DNA from: Streptomyces sp. CB02366
Lineage (GTDB): Bacteria; Actinomycetota; Actinomycetes; Streptomycetales; Streptomycetaceae
Assembly: GCF_001905905.1 (NCBI RefSeq)
Contig: NZ_LIVT01000014.1
Location: 62,001-126,000, forward strand
Reading direction: 5' to 3'
DNA: 64,000 bases
Of the stretch, positions 8,551 through 16,897 are shown one piece after another. The position numbers and the translations under genes were made by a program. Numbering within the stretch: position 1 is the first letter of the stretch; the number at the start of each line of letters is the position of its first letter. Below the pieces are notes generated by a model. The model was given only the letters and a program-made list of their open reading frames with translations. It made no database searches and was not told where the DNA came from.

Positions 8551-10254
8551 ATGGCCCAGTTGACCCGCGCCGCCTACGCCTCGCTCTACGGACCCACCAC
8601 GGGGGACCGCATCCGCCTCGCCGACACCGATCTGTGGATCGAGGTCGAGGAGGACCGCTGCTTCGGCGGCGACGAGGCCGTCTTCGGGGGCGGCAAGTCC
8701 ATCCGCGAGTCGATGGCCCAGTCCACCGCCTCCCGCGCCGACGGCGCACCCGACCTCGTCATCACCAACGCGGTCGTCCTGGACCACTGGGGCGTCGTCA
8801 AGACCGATGTCGGCGTCCGCGACGGCCGGATCGTGGCCCTGGGCCGCTCCGGCAACCCCGACATCAGCGACGGCGTCCACCCCGGCCTGGTGATCGGGCC
8901 GGGCACCGACGTCATCTCCGGCGAAGGCCGCATCCTCACCGCCGGGGCCGTGGACACCCACGTCCACTTCCTGATGCCCGAGACCCTCCACGAGGCGCTC
9001 GCCACCGGCACCACCACCGTCATCGGCGGCGGCACCGGAGCCACCGAGGGCTCCAAGGCCACCACCGTCACGCCCGGCGCGTTCAATCTCGCCATGATGC
9101 ACCGGTCCCTGGACCGCGTCCCGCTCAACGTCATGCTGTTCGCCAAGGGCTCCACCGTCGGGGAGGACGCCCTGCGCGAGGCCGCCCTCGACGGCGCCGG
9201 CGGCTACAAGGTCCACGAGGACTGGGGCGCCACCCCCGCCGCGATCGACGCCGCGCTCCGGGCGGCCGACGCCTACGGACTCCAAGTGGCCCTGCACGCC
9301 GACAGCCTCAACGAGGTCGGCTACGTCGAAGGCACCCTGGGCGCGATCGCCGGGCGCTCCATCCACGTCTTCCACGCGGAGGGCGCGGGCGGCGGCCACG
9401 CCCCCGACATCATCACCGTCGCCTCCCACCCCAACATCCTCCCGGCGTCCACCAACCCGACGCTCCCGCACACCGTCAACACCGTCGCCGAACACCTCGA
9501 CATGCTGATGGTGTGCCACCACCTCAACCCCCGCGTCCCCGAGGACCTCGCGTTCGCCGAGTCCCGCATCCGCGCCACCACCATCGCCGCCGAGGACGTG
9601 CTGCACGACATCGGCGCCCTCTCCATCACCTCCTCCGACGCCCAGGCCATGGGCCGCATCGGCGAGGTCGTCTGCCGCACCTGGCAGGTCGCCCACGTCA
9701 TGAAACAGCGCTTCGGAGACCGCGGCAGCGCCCTGCCCGCCGACAACGAACGAGCCCGCAGGTACGTCGCCAAGTACACGATCTGCCCCGCCGTCGCCCA
9801 CGGCATCGACCACGTCGTCGGCTCCGTGGAACCCGGCAAACTCGCCGACCTGGTCCTCTGGGATCCCGCCTTCTTCGGCATCCGGCCCGCCGCCGTCATC
9901 AAGGGCGGCATGGCCGTGTACGCGCCCCTGGGCGACGCGGGAGCGGCGATCCCCACCACCCAGCCGGTCCTGCTGCGCCCCACCGCCGCCGCCGGGGCCG
10001 CACCGCACCTGTCGGTCAGCTTCGTCTCCCCCTTGGCACTGGAGAACGGACTGGCCGAACGGCTCGGCCTCGTGAGGGAACTGGTCGCCGTACGGCCGAC
10101 CCGCCACCTCACCAAGGCGGACCTGCCGAACAACACCGCGCTCCCGGCCATCGACGTGGACCCGGAGACCTTCGCCATCCGCATCGACGGGGAGCCGGTC
10201 GAGCCCGCCCCCGCCGCCGAACTGCCGCTCGCCCAGCGGTACAGCATGTTCTGA
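8551..10254 (+). CDS. ureC: Urease subunit alpha (catalytic, nickel)
   Basis: A 567-aa catalytic subunit, full length. Nickel and catalytic motifs are all visible: DTHVHF, the carbamylated lysine in GYKVHEDWG, the HADSLNE His, FHAEGAGGGHAPDI, the mobile flap MVCHHLNPR and the Asp of SSDAQAMGR. The start at 8551 gives the typical MAQLTRAAYASLYGPTTGDR opening. Several positions (LMPE after HVHF, HADSLNE where HTDTLNE is usual) mark a divergent actinobacterial alpha subunit, but no essential residue is lost. It is the third gene of ureABCFGD. Confidence 0.97.
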   Translation: MAQLTRAAYASLYGPTTGDRIRLADTDLWIEVEEDRCFGGDEAVFGGGKSIRESMAQSTASRADGAPDLVITNAVVLDHWGVVKTDVGVRDGRIVALGRSGNPDISDGVHPGLVIGPGTDVISGEGRILTAGAVDTHVHFLMPETLHEALATGTTTVIGGGTGATEGSKATTVTPGAFNLAMMHRSLDRVPLNVMLFAKGSTVGEDALREAALDGAGGYKVHEDWGATPAAIDAALRAADAYGLQVALHADSLNEVGYVEGTLGAIAGRSIHVFHAEGAGGGHAPDIITVASHPNILPASTNPTLPHTVNTVAEHLDMLMVCHHLNPRVPEDLAFAESRIRATTIAAEDVLHDIGALSITSSDAQAMGRIGEVVCRTWQVAHVMKQRFGDRGSALPADNERARRYVAKYTICPAVAHGIDHVVGSVEPGKLADLVLWDPAFFGIRPAAVIKGGMAVYAPLGDAGAAIPTTQPVLLRPTAAAGAAPHLSVSFVSPLALENGLAERLGLVRELVAVRPTRHLTKADLPNNTALPAIDVDPETFAIRIDGEPVEPAPAAELPLAQRYSMF

Positions 10255-10919
10255 TGGCGTCCCTCGCCCCCTTCCTCCTCACCGACGGACGCCTCCCCGT
10301 CGGCGCCCACACCTACAGCGCGGGCCTCGAACCGGCCGTCGCCGCGGGGCTCACCCGTGCTCGGGTGCCCGCCCTGCTCAGGGCCCGGCTGCACACCGGC
10401 GCCGTCACCGAAGCGGCGGCCGCCGTACTCGCCCTGCGGGCCGCCCTCCACGACCCGGTGGACTACGACCCCGTACAGCGGGCGCTCGCCGCCCGGACAC
10501 CGGTCGCACCCCTGCGCGAGGCGTCCGCCGCCCTGGGCCGGGGCGTGCACCGCCTCGCCCGCCGCCTCGCCCCCGACCATCCGGCCGTCACCGCCCTGGC
10601 CGGACTCCGGCCGCGCCCCCTGAGGCCGATCGCCCTCGGGGCGCTCGCCGCCGTACTGGACGTGGGGGAGGAGGAGCTCGCCCACGGCGTCGTCTACGAC
10701 GAACTCCAGACCATCGCCTCCGCCGCGCTCAAGCTGCTGCCCGGCGACCCGCTCGACTCGGTCGCGTGGATCGTCGCCGCCGAACCGGAGGCCGAGGCCG
10801 TCGTCACCGAAGCGCTGGCCGTACGCAACCCCGCCGACCTGCCCGCCCGTACCCCGCCGCTCACCGAACTGTGGGCACTCGAACACGACCGACGCGAACG
10901 GAGACTCTTCCTTGCCTGA
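10254..10919 (+). CDS. ureF: Urease accessory protein UreF
   Basis: A 221-aa all-helical accessory protein starting at an ATG that shares one base with the ureC stop (TGATG). The opening LTDGRLPVGAHTYSAGLE is the UreF signature. UreF joins UreD and UreG in the complex that loads nickel and carbon dioxide into apo-urease and gates the GTPase activity of UreG. Length is normal. The order C-F-G-D with no ureE matches one of the two urease operon types known in Streptomyces. Confidence 0.93.
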   Translation: MASLAPFLLTDGRLPVGAHTYSAGLEPAVAAGLTRARVPALLRARLHTGAVTEAAAAVLALRAALHDPVDYDPVQRALAARTPVAPLREASAALGRGVHRLARRLAPDHPAVTALAGLRPRPLRPIALGALAAVLDVGEEELAHGVVYDELQTIASAALKLLPGDPLDSVAWIVAAEPEAEAVVTEALAVRNPADLPARTPPLTELWALEHDRRERRLFLA

Positions 10920-11664
10920 CACCGCATCCACCCAGCACCCGGCAGCTCCCGCCCCGGGCCCCAACGAGCACTACCACCAGCCGCTCAACCAGCCGCGCGC
11001 CCTGCGCATCGGCGTCGCCGGCCCCGTCGGCACCGGCAAGAGCTCCATCCTCGCCACCCTCTGCCGGGAGCTGGCCGGCGAACTCTCCATGGCCGTCGTC
11101 ACCAACGACATCTACACCGACGAGGACGCCCGCTTCCTCCGCTCCGCCGGAGTCCTGCCCACCGAACGCATCCGGGCCGTCGAGACGGGCGCCTGCCCCC
11201 ACACCGCGATCCGCGACGACGTGAGCGCCAACCTCGACGCCGTCGAGGACCTGGAAGAGGCGTACGGGCCGCTGGACCTGGTCCTCATCGAGAGCGGCGG
11301 CGACAACCTCACCGCCACCTTCAGCCCCGCCCTCGCCGACGCCCAGCTCTTCAGCATCGACGTCGCGGGCGGCGGCGACGTCGCCCGCAAGGGCGGGCCG
11401 GGCATCACCGGCGCGGACCTCCTGGTCATCAACAAGACCGACCTGGCGCCCCATGTGGAGGTCGACGTGGCCGCGATGGTCGCCGACGCCGAACACGCCC
11501 GCGGCGGGCTGCCCGTCCTCGCACTGTCCAAGCACGACCCGGAGTCGATCGCACGGCTGGCCGACTGGGTGAGGTCGGTGCTGGTACGCCACCGCTCCGG
11601 CGCCCACGTCCCCACCGACCCGGGGCCCATGGCGCCCCACAGCCACCGCCACGACCCCCGGTGA
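10912..11664 (+). CDS. ureG: Urease accessory GTPase UreG
   Basis: A 250-aa SIMIBI-class GTPase with P-loop GVAGPVGTGKSS, the metal-binding Cys-Pro-His in ETGACPHTAIR, LIESGGDNLTATFSP and the NKTDLAPHV guanine motif. It hydrolyses GTP to deliver nickel to urease. The start is a TTG that overlaps the end of ureF; no better start precedes the P-loop. The N-terminal tail before the P-loop is short and the C-terminus ends in a small His cluster (HSHRHD) that could hold nickel in the absence of UreE. Confidence 0.95.
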   Translation: MPDTASTQHPAAPAPGPNEHYHQPLNQPRALRIGVAGPVGTGKSSILATLCRELAGELSMAVVTNDIYTDEDARFLRSAGVLPTERIRAVETGACPHTAIRDDVSANLDAVEDLEEAYGPLDLVLIESGGDNLTATFSPALADAQLFSIDVAGGGDVARKGGPGITGADLLVINKTDLAPHVEVDVAAMVADAEHARGGLPVLALSKHDPESIARLADWVRSVLVRHRSGAHVPTDPGPMAPHSHRHDPR

Positions 11665-12428
11665 CCGGCCCCACCCCGCCCGCCGGGCACAGGGGCGAGC
11701 CCCACGACCCCACCGTCGTCACCGTGGAGCGGGACGCCTCGGGCCGGCACCTCGCCCGCGAGCTGACCCCCGGAGCCTTCCTCGCCCCCCGGCCCCTGCT
11801 GCCCGGCACGGACCGCCTGCGGATCGCCCTCGTCGGCACCCGGGCGGGCCTGCTGGCCGGTGACGACCTGCGACTGCGCATCACGGTCGGCCCGGACGCC
11901 CGCCTCGAACTGGTGGAGCCCTCCGGCCTGGTGGCGTACGACCACCGGGGCGGCGCCTCGTCCTGGCGGGCCACGGTCGACATCGCGGCGGGCGGGCGGC
12001 TGGACTGGGACGGACAGCCGTTCGTGGTCGCGGACGGGGCCCGGGTCGAGCGCGCGATGGAGGTGACGCTCGCCCCCGGCGCCCGGATGCTCTGGCGCGA
12101 CACCCTCGTCCTGGGCCGTTCCGGCGAACGCGGCGGTCGGCTCCGGGCGACGACGAGGGCCGTGCACGAGGGCCGGGAACTGCTGGTCGAGGATCTGGAC
12201 CTCACCGACCGCGAACTACGCGAACTGCCCGGCATCCTCGGCCCGAACCGGGTCATCGGCTCGGTCACCGCCCTCGGAGCCCGCCCGCCCGGCCCGTCCC
12301 ACCCCTACCGGGCGGACCTCTCCGGCCCCGGAGCCCAGGTCCGGCTGGTGGACACGGAGGCGCCCGCGATGGAAGCGGAGCTGTCGGCCCTGTACGAGCG
12401 GTGGCGGACGGAGACCGGACCCGGCTGA
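11661..12428 (+). CDS. ureD: Urease accessory protein UreD
   Basis: A 255-aa beta-rich scaffold of the urease activation complex, starting at GTG inside the ureG stop. Recognisable segments are RPLLPGTDRLRIALVGTRAG, LLAGDDLRLRITVG and the conserved LELVEPSGLVAYDH. UreD binds apo-urease and recruits UreF and UreG. It closes the operon; the next gene is convergent, with 153 nt between them in which no clear gene was seen. Confidence 0.92.
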   Translation: MTGPTPPAGHRGEPHDPTVVTVERDASGRHLARELTPGAFLAPRPLLPGTDRLRIALVGTRAGLLAGDDLRLRITVGPDARLELVEPSGLVAYDHRGGASSWRATVDIAAGGRLDWDGQPFVVADGARVERAMEVTLAPGARMLWRDTLVLGRSGERGGRLRATTRAVHEGRELLVEDLDLTDRELRELPGILGPNRVIGSVTALGARPPGPSHPYRADLSGPGAQVRLVDTEAPAMEAELSALYERWRTETGPG

Positions 12429-12581
12429 CGCCCCCGCACCGGCAGGCGGCCCGGGCGGCGCCCCGGCCACCGCGTGTCCAGCGACACCGCCGCCGGGTTC
12501 GGCGTCGTCCCCGTCTCCGGCGGCCCGGCCACTCCCTCGGCCCCGGCGGTCCCGAGGCGGTGTACCACCGGGGTGGGGCGG

Positions 12582-14039
12582 CTACCGTGCCCGGCCGCCC
12601 CACCCGGCCCGTGCCGTCGCCAACCCGGCCCGGTACCGCCCGTATCCGTCCTCGTACAGCGCCCGTACGTCCTCGCGCGGCTCCACCACCCGGTGGCGTC
12701 CCGGCGGCGCCTCGTACCCGGGGGACAGCGAGGCCCTGGCGACGGACACCACGCCGAGCGCCCCGACCTGCTCCTCCAGCGGAATACGGACCGGTCGGCC
12801 GAGCACGTCCGCCATCAGCCGGGCCCACATCACCGATCGCGTGCCACCCCCGCACAGGGCGAGGACCCCGCTCAGCCCCGCCGCCTCCAGACAGTGCCGG
12901 GCCGCGTAGCCGATGGCCTCGCAGACGGCGCGCACGGCGTCCGCCCGGCCGGACGCCAGACTGAGCCCGTCGAGCCTGCCCTGCGCCGACGGTTCGACGA
13001 AGGGGGCCCTCTCGCCCGCCTCGGAGAGGAACGGGAACGCGTGGACCCCCCGCGCGCCGGGCGGGCTCTCCGTGAGCAGGGCGTCCACGTCGGCCGTGGT
13101 CGCGCCCACCAGAGCGAGCACCCACTCCAGCGCCGCCGTCCCCACCATCGCGGGCATGGCGCGCAACCACCGCCCGGGGTCGGGCGTGCACAGCCACATA
13201 CCGGCGGGTTCGGCGCGCGGATCGAGGTCCACCCGGTCGGTCAGCACCTGGCTCGCGAGGGTCGTGCCGAGGATGAGCACCCCGTCGCCCACCGCGCGCA
13301 CCCCGCTGCCGATCGCGCAGGCCGGCAGGTCGTACGGCCCCGCCACCACGGGCAGCCCTTCCGCCAGCCCCAGGAGGCGGGCGCCCCGGCCGTCCAGTCC
13401 GAGGACCGTGCCGGGGGCGGCGGGAGCCGGCAGCAGATCCGCGAGCCCCTCGACGCCGCACGCCGCCAGGGCCTCGGGCGCGTAGCGGCGGGTGCGCGGG
13501 TCGAGGAAGGGCAGGGTGGCGTCGGAGGCGTCCAGACACACCCGGCCGGTGAGGTGCTGGGCCACCGCGTCCACGCAGTACCCGGCGACGGCCGCCCGGT
13601 CCAGCGCCTGCGGCTCGTACTGCTGGAGCCAGTGGAGCAGGGGGCCGTGGCACCCCGGGAACATGCCCGAGCCCGTGTGCGCGTAAGCGGCGCCGATCGT
13701 GCCGTCCGCCAGCCACCGGGTCACCAGCTCCGAAGCCCGCGCGTCCATCCAGGAGATGGCGGGCCGCACCGGACGGCCCCCGGCGTCCCGCAGCCACAGG
13801 CCGTCCCCCTGCCCGGTGAGCGCCACGGCGTCCGGCGGCCCGCCGAGCGCGTGGGCGACCTCGCGCACCACCTCGCCGACCCCGGCCACGACGTCGTCGA
13901 GATCCTGCTCCACCCGCCCGCCCGGCAGCATCTCCACGTGCGAGCGCCGGACGGCGGCGGCCCGGGCGCGGCCCGCCCCGTCGAACGCCACGGCCTTGGT
14001 GACCGACGTCCCGATGTCCACACCGATGATGGTGCTCAC
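12582..14039 (-). CDS. FGGY-family carbohydrate kinase (tetritol/pentulose kinase-like)
   Basis: A 485-aa sugar kinase. The ATPase opening IIGVDIGTSVTKAVAFD, the FGGY motif region LTGQGDGLWLRDAGG with ISWMDARA, and the adenosine motif LALCGGGTRSVMWARLMADV are all present. The LTGQGDG segment recalls erythritol and related polyol kinases (EryA type), so a small polyol or ketose is a likely substrate, by inference. The start at GTG 14039 has GGAGG about 8 nt upstream. It follows the dehydrogenase by 52 nt in one leftward unit. Confidence 0.88.
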   Translation of the reverse strand: MSTIIGVDIGTSVTKAVAFDGAGRARAAAVRRSHVEMLPGGRVEQDLDDVVAGVGEVVREVAHALGGPPDAVALTGQGDGLWLRDAGGRPVRPAISWMDARASELVTRWLADGTIGAAYAHTGSGMFPGCHGPLLHWLQQYEPQALDRAAVAGYCVDAVAQHLTGRVCLDASDATLPFLDPRTRRYAPEALAACGVEGLADLLPAPAAPGTVLGLDGRGARLLGLAEGLPVVAGPYDLPACAIGSGVRAVGDGVLILGTTLASQVLTDRVDLDPRAEPAGMWLCTPDPGRWLRAMPAMVGTAALEWVLALVGATTADVDALLTESPPGARGVHAFPFLSEAGERAPFVEPSAQGRLDGLSLASGRADAVRAVCEAIGYAARHCLEAAGLSGVLALCGGGTRSVMWARLMADVLGRPVRIPLEEQVGALGVVSVARASLSPGYEAPPGRHRVVEPREDVRALYEDGYGRYRAGLATARAGWGGRAR

Positions 14040-14091
14040 GCCTGGTGCCTCCCGTATGAGCCGAAGGGTTCCCGGCCGCCGGCGGCGGCCG

Positions 14092-15147
14092 TCAGGGCCG
14101 GCCGGCCGCCAGGACGTCCGGGTTCGCGAGGTGGGACAACTCCTCCCCACGCAGGAAACGGCCCACCTCCGCGGCGGTGATGGCCGCGGCGCGGTGCGCC
14201 GTCTGCCGGGTCGCCCCCGCGAGGTGGGGGGTGGTGATCACGTTCGGCACGCCGTGCAGCGGCCAGTCGGCGGGGATCGGTTCGAGGTCGTACACGTCGA
14301 GGGCGAGCGCTCCGAGACGTCCGCCGCGCAGCATCTCCGGCAGCGGCGCGTGGTCGAGGAGCCCCCCGCGCGCGGAGTTCACCAGGACCGCGCCGCGAGG
14401 CAGCAGCCCCAGACGGCGCGCGTCCAGCAGATGACGGGTCTCCTCGGTCAACCGGGCGTGCAGGCTCACCATCTGACTACGGATCAGAAGGTCGTCGAGC
14501 TCGACCGGCTCGACGCCGTCGGCCTCGACGGCCACGGGGTCGGCGTACGGATCGGCCGCGAGCACACGGGCCCCGAAGGCGCGCATCACCCGCGCCACGA
14601 TGCGGCCGATCGCGCCGTAGCCGACGAGCCCGACCGTGGACCCGCCGAGCTCGCCGCCGCTCTCCTCGTACGCGTACAGATCGCCGCGCCACACGCCCCG
14701 CTTCAGCTCCGCGTCCGCCGCGCTGATCCGCCGTGAAGCGGCCAGCATCAACCCCACGGCGAACTCCGCCGCGGCCGGGGCGTTGCGGCCGGGGGCGAAG
14801 CTGACCCGGACGCCGTGGCGGGTGGCGGCGGCCAGGTCCACGTTCACCGGGCCGCCCCGCGACACGGCGACGAACCGCAACTCCGGCGAGGCGGCGAACA
14901 CCCGCTCGGTGAACGGGGCCATCTGCGTCACACAGACGGCCGCCCCCTCCAGGGCCTCGACGAGCCCGTCCTCCGTGCCGCTCGCCTCGCGGACCGCGCC
15001 GACCGGCCCGAAGGGCTCGTGGGGCCAGGGCAGGGTCAGCTCACCGAACTCGGGCGCCTCCCGGCCCGTGCGGGCCAGCTCCCGGCCCACCGCCTCGCGG
15101 ATCAGCGCGGGACGGACGAAATGGTCGCCTGCGGCGAGGATGCGCAT
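14092..15147 (-). CDS. D-isomer-specific 2-hydroxyacid dehydrogenase
   Basis: A 351-aa NAD-dependent dehydrogenase. The cofactor site VGLVGYGAIGRIVARVM lies in the middle, and the catalytic Arg (NSARGGLLD), Glu in the YDLEPIP segment and His (TTPHLAGAT) are present. The family includes D-3-phosphoglycerate and hydroxypyruvate/glyoxylate dehydrogenases; here it would oxidise or reduce an acid made from the sugar handled by the neighbouring kinases. The ATG at 15147 has GGAAGGA upstream. It heads the leftward operon and faces the phosphatase gene across the shared operator region. Confidence 0.87.
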   Translation of the reverse strand: MRILAAGDHFVRPALIREAVGRELARTGREAPEFGELTLPWPHEPFGPVGAVREASGTEDGLVEALEGAAVCVTQMAPFTERVFAASPELRFVAVSRGGPVNVDLAAATRHGVRVSFAPGRNAPAAAEFAVGLMLAASRRISAADAELKRGVWRGDLYAYEESGGELGGSTVGLVGYGAIGRIVARVMRAFGARVLAADPYADPVAVEADGVEPVELDDLLIRSQMVSLHARLTEETRHLLDARRLGLLPRGAVLVNSARGGLLDHAPLPEMLRGGRLGALALDVYDLEPIPADWPLHGVPNVITTPHLAGATRQTAHRAAAITAAEVGRFLRGEELSHLANPDVLAAGRP

Positions 15148-15224
15148 GACGTCGGAATCCTTCCGCGAGGAGAGCCGTCGAGCAGCGTGCCGAGCAGGTC
15201 GGAGCCGCCCGGGCCGGGCCGAGG

Positions 15225-15251
15225 GTGTGAAATTTCTGTTAAATTTAACAG
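15225..15251. promoter_or_regulatory. DeoR-type operator in the divergent promoter region
   Basis: A 10-bp block GTGTGAAATT (15225-15234) is followed by a perfect 16-bp palindrome CTGTTAAATTTAACAG (15236-15251). This is an AT island in GC-rich DNA between the divergent dehydrogenase and phosphatase genes. The same 10-mer recurs inverted at 16809-16818, so both sites are probably bound by the DeoR protein encoded at 15994. Confidence 0.65.
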
Positions 15252-15334
15252 CGCTCACGGGGACCGGCAATGTGCTCGGCGCGTACGGCCGACACGGGCC
15301 GCCTCCCGCCCCCGCTCCCGGAAGGGCCCGCCCC

Positions 15335-15997
15335 ATGACCTCTCGTCTCCTGCTGGTACGGCACGGCGAGACCGAGTGGCACGCGGAGAACCGGTACGCC
15401 GGTGTCACCGACGTCGCCCTGACGCCCCGGGGCCTCGCCCAGGGAGCCGGCCTCGGTGCCTGGGCCGCCCGCCGCCGCGTGGACGCGGTCGCCAGCTCGC
15501 CCCTCAGCCGCGCCCGGTTGACGGCCGCGCCCGCGGCCGCCGCGCTGCACCTGGCCGTGGACGTCCGGGAAGGGCTGCGGGAGGTCGACTTCGGCTGGGG
15601 CGAGGGCCGGACCGTCGAGGAGATGGCCGAGGAGGACCCCGAAGCCGTACGCAGGTTCCGCGAGAACGCCGACTCCGGCGCCTTCCCCGGTTCGGAGCCC
15701 GTCGCCGCCGCCGCGGCCCGGGCCACCGCCGCCCTCCGCGACCTCGCCCTCCGCCACCAGGGGGGCACGGTGCTCGTCGTCGCGCACAACACCCTGCTGC
15801 GCATCGCCCTGTGCGATCTGCTCGGACTGCCCCTGGGCCGCTACCGGCACGTCTTCCCGCGCCTGGACAACGGGGCCGTCACGGAGATCGAGATCCGCGG
15901 TACGGGGACGGCGCTGCGCTCGCTCAACGTGCCCACCGCCCCGGCGCCCCCCGCCCCCGCGTCCGGCCCGGCCCCTGCGGGAGACTGGCCCCCATGA
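15335..15997 (+). CDS. Histidine phosphatase family protein
   Basis: A 220-aa enzyme of the phosphoglycerate-mutase-like branch. It has the catalytic LLLVRHGETEWHAENRYAG near the N-terminus, the second Arg in SSPLSRARLTA, the acid/base segment REVDFGWGEGRT and the second His in LVVAHNTLLRIAL. It should dephosphorylate a small phosphorylated metabolite, plausibly in the sugar pathway of its neighbours. The last 25 residues are Pro/Ala-rich. Its stop overlaps the start of the regulator gene (ATGA). Confidence 0.87.
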   Translation: MTSRLLLVRHGETEWHAENRYAGVTDVALTPRGLAQGAGLGAWAARRRVDAVASSPLSRARLTAAPAAAALHLAVDVREGLREVDFGWGEGRTVEEMAEEDPEAVRRFRENADSGAFPGSEPVAAAAARATAALRDLALRHQGGTVLVVAHNTLLRIALCDLLGLPLGRYRHVFPRLDNGAVTEIEIRGTGTALRSLNVPTAPAPPAPASGPAPAGDWPP

Positions 15998-16767
15998 CCA
16001 AGAGATCCGCCGAAGAACGCCGACGGCTCATCGCCGACCACGTCATGGAGCGGGGCACGGTCACGGGCGCCGAACTCGCCGGGCTCACGGGCGTCAGCCT
16101 GATGACCGTCCACCGCGACCTCGACGACCTCGCGCGGCAAGGGGTGCTGCGACGCTTCCGCGGCGGAGCCTCCGCCCTGCCGTCCACGGTGTTCGAGTCG
16201 AGTCTCGACTACCGCCTCGGCGTTCAGGCGGCGGAGAAGAACGCCGTCGCGCGGGCCGCCGCCGCCCTGGTGGAGCCCGGTATGTCGGTGATGCTCGACG
16301 ACTCCACCACGGTGCTGGCCATGGCCGGCCTGCTGGTCGGCCGCGGCCCGCTCACCGTGGTCACCAACGCCCGCCGGGTGCTCGACGTTTTCATCGGGTG
16401 CGAGGACATCCGCCTGATCGCCCTGGGCGGCGAGTACTCGCGCACCCACGACTCCTTCCTCGGGATGCCGTGCGTCGAGGCGGTCCAAGCGCTCTCCGTG
16501 GACCTCGTGGCGGTCTCCGCCTCGGCCCTGGACGCCAGGGCGGCCTACCACCAGGAGCAGGACGTGGTGCTGGTCAAGCGGGCGATGCTCACGTCGGCGG
16601 CGACGAAGGTGATGCTCATGGACCACACCAAGCTCGCCCGGACCGCCCTGCACCGGGTGGGGCCCCTCGGCGACCTGGACCACCTCGTCGTGGACGACGG
16701 GGCCGACCCCGGCCTGCTCGCCGGGCTCCGCGAACGGACCCGGGTGACGGTGGCCGCCACGTCCTGA
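15994..16767 (+). CDS. DeoR/GlpR-family transcriptional regulator
   Basis: A 257-aa repressor with the N-terminal DeoR helix-turn-helix (RRRLIADHVMERGTVTGAEL, then GVSLMTVHRDLDDLARQGVL) and a C-terminal DeoRC sensor domain with LGGEYSRTHDSFLG and VMLMDHTKL. Such proteins usually bind phosphorylated sugars. Coupling to the phosphatase gene and the two related AT-rich sites at 15225-15251 and 16804-16819 suggest that it represses both divergent units and the second kinase. Confidence 0.9.
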   Translation: MTKRSAEERRRLIADHVMERGTVTGAELAGLTGVSLMTVHRDLDDLARQGVLRRFRGGASALPSTVFESSLDYRLGVQAAEKNAVARAAAALVEPGMSVMLDDSTTVLAMAGLLVGRGPLTVVTNARRVLDVFIGCEDIRLIALGGEYSRTHDSFLGMPCVEAVQALSVDLVAVSASALDARAAYHQEQDVVLVKRAMLTSAATKVMLMDHTKLARTALHRVGPLGDLDHLVVDDGADPGLLAGLRERTRVTVAATS

Positions 16768-16803
16768 ACCCCCGGGCGGCTCCACCTCCCCGTGATGGAA
16801 CGC

Positions 16804-16820
16804 GTGTTAATTTCACACGT
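16804..16820. promoter_or_regulatory. Second copy of the DeoR-type operator
   Basis: CGTGTTAATTTCACACG is a near-palindrome about 80 nt before the second FGGY kinase. Its right part is the exact reverse complement of the 10-mer GTGTGAAATT found at 15225-15234. Confidence 0.6.
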
Positions 16821-16897
16821 ACGCATCCATTGCGGCGGACCGCCATGTGATCCCCGGACATGTGGGGCCCGCCCCGCCGGGAAGGACGCATCTCGCC

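Noticed and set aside
8440..10107. 555-codon minus-strand open frame opposite ureC
   Set aside because: Shadow frame of the urease alpha gene; low-complexity Gly/Val/Asp-rich product.
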